DNA from: Candidatus Ornithomonoglobus intestinigallinarum
GTDB lineage: Bacteria > Bacillota > Clostridia > UBA1381
Direction: 5' to 3'
DNA length: 48,364 nucleotides
NCBI GenBank assembly: GCA_018715365.1
Contig: DVLU01000023.1
Coordinates: 1 to 48,364, forward strand
Below the pieces are notes generated by a model, which made no database searches, had not been told where the DNA came from, and saw only the letters and a program-made list of their open reading frames with translations. Both the position numbers and the translations under genes were made by a program. Positions 42,488 to 48,364 of the stretch are shown piece after piece. Position 1 is the stretch's first letter, and each line of letters begins with the position of its first letter.

Positions 42488-43894
42488 ATGAAAAAAATAC
42501 TGATACTCATATTGCCGGTAATGATTTTCATGACGGAGGCGGCATATGCCGCCTCCGTTAAAATCGGCGTGATCGATACGGGCGTTACGCAAAAGAAAAA
42601 TATGTTTGATACGGAACGTATCATTGACGGAAGGAACTATGTTTTTGAAGACGGCGGCACAGATGATACGGTCGGACACGGAACGAGAGTCGCAAGCTTG
42701 ATTATCGGCACGTCTGACGGTGAGATATGTTCTCCGTCGGAGGAGAGCAAAATAGTGCCGCTGGTGTATTATTCGGAGTATCCGTCGGGCGTTGCCGCAA
42801 ACGGAGGGATAGAAGCGATTTGCGGCGCCGTATACGATGCGGTCAATATTTACGGCTGCAAAATCATAAATATCAGCAGCGGCGTGTCAAAGGGAAGCGC
42901 GGAATTGAAAAGTGCCGTGGATTATGCGGAGGAAAAAGGCGTTTTGATAATATCGGCATGCGGAAACGACGGCGGGGACGTTTACTATCCTGCCGCCTAC
43001 GGTACGGTTATCGGCGTCGGCAGCCATAACGGCAGCTTTGAGCCCTCCGGTTTTTCCTGCACAGGCAGCGGGATAGATATGCTTTTTGAGGGCGAGAATA
43101 TAAAAGCCGCGTCAATAAAGAACTCGGAGGATTATGAATTTGTTGACGGCACATCGTATTCGGCGGCGCTTGTCACATCATATGCCGCCGCGGCGCTTGA
43201 AGCTTATCCGGAGCTTTTGCCGCGCCGTGCAAGATATTTTATGCGGATAAGCTGTGATGATATATGCGGAGAAGGATATGACGAAAAAAGCGGGTACGGT
43301 ATATTTAATCCGGATCTCTTTTACAAAAATCTAAGCCTTTTTGACCGGGGTGAAATTTCATGTTTTTCCGACGTCAAAAAGGAGGACTGGTATTTTGACA
43401 GCGTTTACCGCGCGGAACAGAGCGGCTTGCTGCTCGGCGTGTCCGATACGGAATTTGCGCCGGATGAACCGATAACGCGCGCAATGCTTGTTACGGTGCT
43501 TTACAGAGCGGAGGGGCAGCCGGGAACAAACGGAACTAATAAATTTAACGACGTTGCCGAAGATGCGTATTATGCCGAAGCCGTAGGCTGGGCGGCGGAG
43601 AACGAGCTTGTTTTCGGAAGCTCCGATGCGGTGTTTGCGCCCGTGCGCGCCATTACGCGTGAAGAGCTGGCGGCTGTAATGAACCGCTATGCTAAATATA
43701 AGGGCATGGGCACGGACAGCCGCGGCGGGCTTGATGTATTTGCCGATGCGGACGGCGTTTCCGGCTGGGCAAGGGAAAATGTCGAATGGGCCGTCGGGTA
43801 CGGACTGCTTGGCGGGAAAGAAAACAATCGCCTTGACCCCCGCGGGCTCACAACGCGTGCGGAGGCCGCGGCGGTGCTGGACCGCTTTTTTTGA
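42488..43894 (+). CDS. SLH-anchored subtilisin-like serine protease (family S8)
   Basis: The protein has 468 residues. The ATG at 42488 lies four bases after the stop of the giant SLH gene and has no good ribosome site, so it probably depends on coupled re-initiation. After a signal peptide (cleavage at AYA-A, residue 21) the catalytic core begins almost at once: IGVIDTGV (Asp30), VGHGTRVASLI (His64), SACGNDGG (oxyanion Asn160) and DGTSYSAALVTSYA (Ser223). The inhibitory I9 propeptide usual in secreted subtilases is missing. Residues about 290-468 are three SLH repeats (FSDVKKEDWYF, FNDVAEDAYY, FADADGVSGW). It should act at the cell surface, most likely on its operon partners or on host or competitor proteins. 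Confidence 0.92.
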   Translation: MKKILILILPVMIFMTEAAYAASVKIGVIDTGVTQKKNMFDTERIIDGRNYVFEDGGTDDTVGHGTRVASLIIGTSDGEICSPSEESKIVPLVYYSEYPSGVAANGGIEAICGAVYDAVNIYGCKIINISSGVSKGSAELKSAVDYAEEKGVLIISACGNDGGDVYYPAAYGTVIGVGSHNGSFEPSGFSCTGSGIDMLFEGENIKAASIKNSEDYEFVDGTSYSAALVTSYAAAALEAYPELLPRRARYFMRISCDDICGEGYDEKSGYGIFNPDLFYKNLSLFDRGEISCFSDVKKEDWYFDSVYRAEQSGLLLGVSDTEFAPDEPITRAMLVTVLYRAEGQPGTNGTNKFNDVAEDAYYAEAVGWAAENELVFGSSDAVFAPVRAITREELAAVMNRYAKYKGMGTDSRGGLDVFADADGVSGWARENVEWAVGYGLLGGKENNRLDPRGLTTRAEAAAVLDRFF

Positions 43895-43916
43895 AAACGA
43901 ACGGTGAGTTAAAATT

Positions 43917-43972
43917 ACAGGGCTGCCGCTCTCGGTGCGGATTGTTCCGCGCCCGAAGGCGAGCAGCCCTGT
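43917..43972. terminator. Long hairpin between convergent genes, probable terminator
   Basis: ACAGGGCTGC (43917-43926) pairs perfectly with GCAGCCCTGT (43963-43972). Inside are GCGGA-TTGT-TCCGC and CCGAAGG structures. T-rich flanks are modest on both sides. It sits between the protease gene and nfnB and could end both transcripts. Confidence 0.55.
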
Positions 43973-44005
43973 GATATATTTAATGCCCCAAAATCATAAC
44001 GGGAA

Positions 44006-45394
44006 TTATGACAATTCCTTATCTATTGCTTCGGCTGCGGCTTTGCCGGCGCCCATTGCAAGTATTACCGTTGCGGCTCCCGTTACGGTATCGCCGCCGG
44101 CGTATACGTGCTCCTTTGACGTCTTGCCCGTTTCGGGGTCTGCCACAATGCAGCCGCGCCTGTTTGTTTCAAGCCCTTTTGTTGTTTTTCTTATAAGCGG
44201 GTTCGGCGACTGGCCTATAGCAACAACAACGGTGTCTATATCGAGCATTTCTTCGCTGCCCGCTACGGGAACGGGTCTGCGCCTGCCCGATTCGTCCGGC
44301 TCGCCGAGCTCCATATGAATAACCTCTGCGCCCTTCACCCAGCCGTTTTCGTCGCCTATAAGCCTTGTCGGGTTCTGAAGCAGCTTGAATATTATCCCTT
44401 CGGCCTCCGCGTGCTCAACCTCCTCCGCTCTTGCGGGAAGCTCCGCCTTGCCGCGCCTGTAAACGATATAAACGTTTTCAGCGCCCAAACGCTTTGCAGA
44501 ACGCGCCGCGTCCATGGCAACGTTTCCGCCGCCGAATACGGCAACGTTTTTGCCCACGTAAACGGGCGTGTCGTATTCGGGGAATTTATAGCCCTTCATA
44601 AGGTTTATTCTCGTTAAAAATTCGTTTGCGCTGTAAACGCCGTTAAGGTTTTCGCCCTCTATCCCCATAAACGACGGAAGCCCCGCTCCCGTGCCTATGT
44701 ATACGGCGTCGTAGCCCATATCCTCCAAAAGCTCGTCAACCGTTATCGTTTTGCCGACAACAACGTTTGTTTCTATATCAACGCCCATTTCGCGCAGGTT
44801 ATCGATTTCCTTTTGAACTATATCCTTCGGCAGCCTGAATTCGGGTATGCCGTACATCAGAACGCCGCCGGGTGTGTGGAACGCTTCGTATACGGTAACG
44901 GAATATCCCTTTTTTGCAAGGTCGCCGGCAGCCGTAAGCCCCGACGGGCCCGAGCCGACAACGGCTACCTTTTTGCCGTTCAAAACGGGCTTTTCCGTTT
45001 TCTCCTTAACGTTTTTCATGTGGTAGTCGGCAACAAAGCGCTCAAGACGTCCTATACCTACGCTTTCGCCCTTTATTCCGCGCACGCATTTTGACTCGCA
45101 CTGCTTTTCCTGCGGACATACCCTGCCGCATACCGCGGGAAGCGCGTTTGTTTCCTTTATTTTCTGATAAGCGCCTTCAAAATCGCCGTCGGCAACAAGC
45201 GCGATAAATTCCGGTATCTTTACGGCAACGGGACATCCCTGCATACAAGGCTTGTTTTTGCAGTGAAGGCATCTTTGCGCTTCGTCTATTGCCATTTCCT
45301 CGGTGTAGCCCGTTGTGACCTCAAGGAAATTCTTGTTTCTCACATCGGCCGGCTGCTCCGGCATCGGGTTTTTATCCAATCTCATATTAGGCAT
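44006..45394 (-). CDS. nfnB: NfnB, large subunit of the bifurcating NADPH-ferredoxin oxidoreductase
   Basis: The protein has 462 residues and is similar to the glutamate synthase small subunit. The N-terminus carries two [4Fe-4S] cysteine sets (CLHCKNKPCMQGCP and CGRVCPQEKQCESKC). FAD binding follows (VAVVGSGPSGLTAAGDLAKKGY), then NADPH binding (VAVFGGGNVAMDAARSAKRLG), YIVYRRG and a C-terminal AGGDTVTGAATVILAMGAGK. Alone it could be called GltA/GltD, but no large glutamate synthase subunit is near. The neighbour is the FAD/NAD subunit NfnA, which makes Nfn the better call. Nfn couples NADH and reduced ferredoxin to NADPH by flavin-based bifurcation in anaerobes. It starts 30 bases after nfnA. 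Confidence 0.92.
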   Translation of the reverse strand: MPNMRLDKNPMPEQPADVRNKNFLEVTTGYTEEMAIDEAQRCLHCKNKPCMQGCPVAVKIPEFIALVADGDFEGAYQKIKETNALPAVCGRVCPQEKQCESKCVRGIKGESVGIGRLERFVADYHMKNVKEKTEKPVLNGKKVAVVGSGPSGLTAAGDLAKKGYSVTVYEAFHTPGGVLMYGIPEFRLPKDIVQKEIDNLREMGVDIETNVVVGKTITVDELLEDMGYDAVYIGTGAGLPSFMGIEGENLNGVYSANEFLTRINLMKGYKFPEYDTPVYVGKNVAVFGGGNVAMDAARSAKRLGAENVYIVYRRGKAELPARAEEVEHAEAEGIIFKLLQNPTRLIGDENGWVKGAEVIHMELGEPDESGRRRPVPVAGSEEMLDIDTVVVAIGQSPNPLIRKTTKGLETNRRGCIVADPETGKTSKEHVYAGGDTVTGAATVILAMGAGKAAAEAIDKELS

Positions 45395-45424
45395 CGTAAT
45401 TCTGCTCCTTTCGCGTTTCGGCTT

Positions 45425-46270
45425 TTATTTATGCTGTATACCTATACGGCAGTGACCCTCATCGCATGAGCGCTGCTCGTATTCCTTGAACATCCTTGAA
45501 CGCTTCATTGCGCTGTCCCAGTCGATAAGATGGCCGTCAAAGTCGGGGCCGTCAACGCACGCGAATTTTGTTTCGCCGCCTACGGTAACGCGGCAGCCGC
45601 CGCACATTCCCGTGCCGTCTATCATTATCGGGTTCATCGAAACCGTTGTTTTTATGCCGTATTCCTTTGTGAGAGCGCATACGGCCCTCATCATAACAAG
45701 CGGCCCTATCGCAATAACCTCGTCAAACTTTTCGCCCGATTCCAAAAGCTCCTTAAGTCTGTCGGTAACAAAGCCCTTTAAACCGTTTGAGCCGTCGTCC
45801 GTCGTTATGATGAGCCTGTCGGAAACGGCGTTTAATTCGTCCTCCAAAATTATAAGGTCTTTATCCCTAAAGCCCGTTATAACGGTAACGTCGGCGCCCA
45901 TAGAATGAAGCTTCTTTGCCTGCGGATACGCAATCGCCGTTCCGAGGCCTCCGCCTATAACGGCAGCCTTCTTTATGCCTTCAAGCGGCGTGGGCATACC
46001 GAGCGGCCCGACAAAATCGAGAAGCTCCGCACCCTCCGGCACTTCGGCAAGGTCGCGCGTTGTTTTCCCGACAATCTGGACGATTATCGTTACAGTGCCC
46101 TTTTCACGGTCGAAATCGGCAATTGTAAACGGTACTCTTTCGCCGTATTCGTCTATGCGAAGTATTATAAACTGACCGGGCTCCGCCTTTGCCGCGATGA
46201 GCGGCGCTTCAACCTCCATGAGAAATATCTGGGGATTAAGCACTTTTTTTGTTACTATTTTATATGGCAT
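45425..46270 (-). CDS. nfnA: NfnA, small FAD/[2Fe-2S]/NAD-binding subunit
   Basis: The protein has 281 residues; the start follows GAGGTGAT. The family is that of the dihydroorotate dehydrogenase electron-transfer subunit (PyrK). Visible are PGQFIILRIDEYGERVPFTIAD (FAD binding), IGGGLGTAIAYPQAKKL (NAD binding), and a C-terminal cluster site MNPIMIDGTGMCGGCRVTVGGETKFACVDGP with the cysteines for [2Fe-2S]. PyrK and sulfide dehydrogenase subunits look alike, but the paired nfnB decides the call. The C-terminal tail CDEGHCRIGIQHK is slightly longer than the core. It is the first gene of the pair. Confidence 0.9.
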   Translation of the reverse strand: MPYKIVTKKVLNPQIFLMEVEAPLIAAKAEPGQFIILRIDEYGERVPFTIADFDREKGTVTIIVQIVGKTTRDLAEVPEGAELLDFVGPLGMPTPLEGIKKAAVIGGGLGTAIAYPQAKKLHSMGADVTVITGFRDKDLIILEDELNAVSDRLIITTDDGSNGLKGFVTDRLKELLESGEKFDEVIAIGPLVMMRAVCALTKEYGIKTTVSMNPIMIDGTGMCGGCRVTVGGETKFACVDGPDFDGHLIDWDSAMKRSRMFKEYEQRSCDEGHCRIGIQHK

Positions 46271-46331
46271 ATTATCACCTCATAATATTTTAATGTCGCA
46301 TTTGTGTTTGGCTGTCATATATCCGATAAAT

Positions 46332-46360
46332 ATAATATCACAAACGGCGCGTTTTTTCAA
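46332..46360 (-). promoter_or_regulatory. Sigma-A promoter of nfnAB
   Basis: Minus strand: TTGAAA (46360-46355), 17-bp spacer, TATTAT (46337-46332). It gives a leader of about 55 bases. Confidence 0.8.
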
Positions 46361-46472
46361 TAGGCGGCGGAAGTTTTCGTGCGGAAAATAGAATTTTTTG
46401 AGGGAAGGCGGCGCGGCGCCGTGTGAAATATGAACAAAAAATAAATTTTTCTTGGGAAATACCAAAATAATA

Positions 46473-46501
46473 TTGAAATTTTTATATTTTAGATATATAC
46501 T
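46473..46501 (+). promoter_or_regulatory. Sigma-A promoter of the DUF5685 gene
   Basis: TTGAAA (46473-46478), 17-bp spacer, TATACT (46496-46501); a second TATAAT-like box follows at about 46504. The rest of the 321-base divergent spacer shows nothing else. Confidence 0.75.
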
Positions 46502-46591
46502 ATTATAATGTATAAGCGGGAGCGGAGCCTCCCGGGAAAATCAAAACGGGAATTTCGGGCGCGTTCGGTGCGCGCCGGAACGGGAAAAGCT

Positions 46592-47461
46592 ATGTTCGGT
46601 TACATTGTGCCGTGCAAAAAACAGCTCGGCGAGGCTGACAGCAAAATATTCGGCTCGTATTACTGCGGACTGTGCAAGGCGATGGGCAGGCAGTGCTCAC
46701 AGCTTTCGCGGCTGGGGCTCAGCTACGATGCGTCGTTTCTTGCTATGGTGCTTTCCGCCGTGACGGGGGAGGAGCATGAGGAACGCGAGGAACGCTGCAT
46801 TGTGCATCCGTTAAAAAAACGTCCGTGCATAAAGCGCGATACGTCTGTTGATTACGCGGCGTGCACCGGAGTGATGCTTATGTATCTGAAGCTGCTTGAC
46901 GACGTCCGCGACGAGCACAGCATAAAGGCGCTTTTTGCGATGTCGCTTATGAGCGGCGGCGCGCGCCGTGCAAGAAAGCGGTATCCGGACGAGTATGCGT
47001 ATATAAAAAAATGCCTTGACGAGCTCAGTGCGGTCGAGAGCGAAAACGATTATGACATTGACCGCGCCGCGGACTGCTTTGCGCGTATACTTCAAAGGCT
47101 TTTCACACCGGATTTTATAACAGATAAAAATACGCGCCGCGCCCTTGACTGGTTCGGCTACAATATAGGAAGATGGATATTTGTTCTTGACGCCGTAAAC
47201 GATCTCGAGAAGGATTACAGAAACCATGAGTATAATCCGCTGCTCGGCGATTTTGACGGCGGCGATATTTCGGCCTACAGGGAAAAATGCGCGAAGGAGC
47301 TTGAGGTTTCGCTTACGTACACGCTCGGCAATGCCGCGTCGTCGTTTGAGCTTATCGATATAAAGCGGAACGGCAGCGTTCTCGGCGCTATGATTTATGA
47401 CAGTCTGCGTCTCAAACAGCAGGCAGTGCTTAATAAAGGAGATAATAATGGATCCATATGA
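46592..47461 (+). CDS. DUF5685 family protein
   Basis: The protein has 289 residues from ATG 46592 ([16 protein letters not shown]), the conserved start of this family; the frame extends to 46508 but without a site. The ribosome site is weak (GGGAAAAG). Several cysteines ([20 protein letters not shown]) and later Asp-rich helices ([33 protein letters not shown]) are typical. The helical, Asp-rich layout is reminiscent of all-alpha prenyltransferase-like proteins, but no catalytic role is established. The family stands beside J-domain genes in Clostridia. The gene overlaps the next one by 14 bases. Confidence 0.8.
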   Translation: MFGYIVPCKKQLGEADSKIFGSYYCGLCKAMGRQCSQLSRLGLSYDASFLAMVLSAVTGEEHEEREERCIVHPLKKRPCIKRDTSVDYAACTGVMLMYLKLLDDVRDEHSIKALFAMSLMSGGARRARKRYPDEYAYIKKCLDELSAVESENDYDIDRAADCFARILQRLFTPDFITDKNTRRALDWFGYNIGRWIFVLDAVNDLEKDYRNHEYNPLLGDFDGGDISAYREKCAKELEVSLTYTLGNAASSFELIDIKRNGSVLGAMIYDSLRLKQQAVLNKGDNNGSI

Positions 47462-48065
47462 AGTTCTCGGAGTCCCGAGAGACGCAGATGAGGAAACGAT
47501 AAAAAAGGCTTACAGGGAGCTTATAAAAAAGTATCATCCCGATAAGTATATAAACAGTCCGCTGGCCGATATGGCAAGCGAAAAAACGAAGGAGATAAAC
47601 AAGGCATACGATATGCTCACCGGCAAAAACGCCGATACGGGCGGCGGGCAAAGCGCCTACGGACCGTTCGGCGGCTACGGACATTACGGTCAGCGCTACA
47701 CCTACAGGGCAGGCTCCGACAGCTATATGAACGTCCGTGCGCTGCTGAATATGGGCAGGGCATCGGAGGCCGAAGCGATGCTTAACCGCCTTCCGAAAAA
47801 TGCAGAATGGTATTTTCTCATGGGCGTTGTTTGTCTCAGAAAGGGCTGGTATGATCAAGGAGTAACCAATATAAGGCGCGCGTGCGAGCTCGACCCGAAC
47901 AATATAGAATACCGCAGCGCGCTTGACAATATAACGCGGCAGAATACAACCTACACAACGCACACAACAACGACGACGGGCGTTGACCCGTGCGGCGTGG
48001 GCGCGTGCCCGTGCTGGTGCATACCGTGCTTCTGCCCGTGCGACTGCATGCCGTGCTGCTGCTGA
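47448..48065 (+). CDS. J-domain protein with a cysteine-rich C-terminal tail
   Basis: The protein has 205 residues. The ATG at 47448 lies inside the end of the upstream gene and follows AAAGGAGAT. Residues 1-65 are a J-domain ([24 protein letters not shown] with the HPD motif, EINKAYDML), which stimulates the ATPase of DnaK. A Gly/Tyr-rich stretch follows, then a TPR-like segment ([30 protein letters not shown]). The last 24 residues contain 11 cysteines arranged as C-P-C-W-C and C-C-C groups. It is not the general DnaJ, since the zinc-finger and substrate domains are missing. The tail may bind metal, be acylated or anchor at the membrane. The role is unknown. Confidence 0.85.
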   Translation: MDPYEVLGVPRDADEETIKKAYRELIKKYHPDKYINSPLADMASEKTKEINKAYDMLTGKNADTGGGQSAYGPFGGYGHYGQRYTYRAGSDSYMNVRALLNMGRASEAEAMLNRLPKNAEWYFLMGVVCLRKGWYDQGVTNIRRACELDPNNIEYRSALDNITRQNTTYTTHTTTTTGVDPCGVGACPCWCIPCFCPCDCMPCCC

Positions 48066-48093
48066 TACGCACGCGGGATGTGACAGATATTAT

Positions 48094-48107
48094 GCCGCAT
48101 ATGCGGC
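48094..48107. repeat. Perfect 14-bp palindrome upstream of the yqhQ-like gene
   Basis: GCCGCATATGCGGC, lying between the J-domain gene and the next start codon. It could be a protein-binding site or a small hairpin. Confidence 0.4.
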
Positions 48108-48128
48108 GGAACGGAGAATAAATATACG

Positions 48129-48364
48129 ATGGAAAATAAGGAACAGCATATAACCTCCATAGGCGGGCAAGCCGTTATGGAGGGAGTTATGATGAGAGGA
48201 CCGTATAAAACGGCCGTGTCCGTCAGGAAGCCCGACGGAGAGATAGCAACAAAAATAGAGGAAAACGGAGTTAAAACGCGTCCAAAAATATGCCGCCTGC
48301 CCATAATCCGCGGCTGCGTAAACTTTTTCGATTCGCTTGTTATAGGCATGAAGGCACTTATGTA
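48129..48364 (+). CDS. yqhQ: YqhQ/DUF1385 family membrane protein (3' partial)
   Basis: The first 78 residues are present; the frame runs off the end of the window. The ATG follows ACGGAGA. The family start is clear: ITSIGGQAVMEGVMMRGP, then PKICRLPIIRGCVNFFDSLVIGMKAL, leading into the first membrane segment. DUF1385 (YqhQ) proteins are widely conserved polytopic membrane proteins. They are often encoded next to prmC/prfA in Clostridia, and their function is not established. The 63-base gap after the J-domain gene suggests one transcript. Confidence 0.92.
   Translation, partial: MENKEQHITSIGGQAVMEGVMMRGPYKTAVSVRKPDGEIATKIEENGVKTRPKICRLPIIRGCVNFFDSLVIGMKALM

Noticed and set aside
44006-45394. 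Glutamate synthase small subunit (gltD)
   Set aside because: The sequence would allow it, but there is no large subunit gene and the adjacent PyrK-like subunit points to Nfn.

Overview
The window is a chromosomal segment of a Gram-positive-type, SLH-displaying member of the Clostridia (Bacillota), probably an anaerobic gut- or rumen-type lineage. The evidence is the conserved hprK-PHP-murB-rapZ-yvcK-whiA-dnaE-pfkA-pyk block, an electron-bifurcating Nfn pair, many S-layer-homology (SLH) proteins, strong AGGAGG ribosome sites, sigma-A promoters with 17-bp spacers and heavy use of the AUA isoleucine codon. I cannot name the genus. No rRNA, tRNA, CRISPR array, transposase or phage gene was seen.

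Layout. (1) 1-3420: the end of an SLH-type secreted protein, then three small exported proteins (stalk-domain protein, SLH-like protein, lipoprotein). They are separated by composite palindromic repeats that recur at 16.5 kb and 25.8 kb. (2) 3.6-9.5 kb: an HPr-like phosphocarrier without the regulatory Ser46, a GH36 alpha-galactosidase, and a MarR-type regulator with its own promoter and palindromic operator. The regulator is followed by an 857-residue translation-factor GTPase fused to a YacP/Rae1-type ribonuclease domain. (3) 9.5-12.7 kb, minus strand: rlmH, a YycJ-like hydrolase, murA and rpmB. (4) 12.8-25.7 kb, plus strand: the housekeeping block hprK, PHP phosphatase, murB, rapZ, yvcK, whiA, dnaE, then mtrB (TRAP), a small DUF protein, pfkA and pyk. 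(5) 25.8-26.5 kb: repeats and a hotdog thioesterase. (6) 26.6-43.9 kb: an accessory cell-surface locus. A regulator with two different HTH domains, preceded by a long structured leader, lies upstream of a three-gene operon. The operon encodes a 2488-residue secreted Ig-like protein, a 2232-residue SLH-anchored protein and an SLH-anchored subtilisin-like protease. (7) 44.0-48.4 kb: the nfnBA pair (minus strand), then a DUF5685 protein, a J-domain protein with a cysteine-rich tail and the start of a YqhQ/DUF1385 protein.

How the parts fit. hprK, pfkA, pyk, yvcK and rapZ form a carbon-flux and envelope-precursor control group next to murB, with murA close by. Nfn couples NADH, NADPH and ferredoxin pools as expected in a fermenter. 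The two most novel parts are the GTPase-ribonuclease fusion under a MarR regulator, which I infer to act on the ribosome, and the giant surface operon, which I infer to build and process a cell-surface structure. A third item is the modular repeat family, which sits directly before ribosome-binding sites of exported-protein genes and separates them like cassettes.
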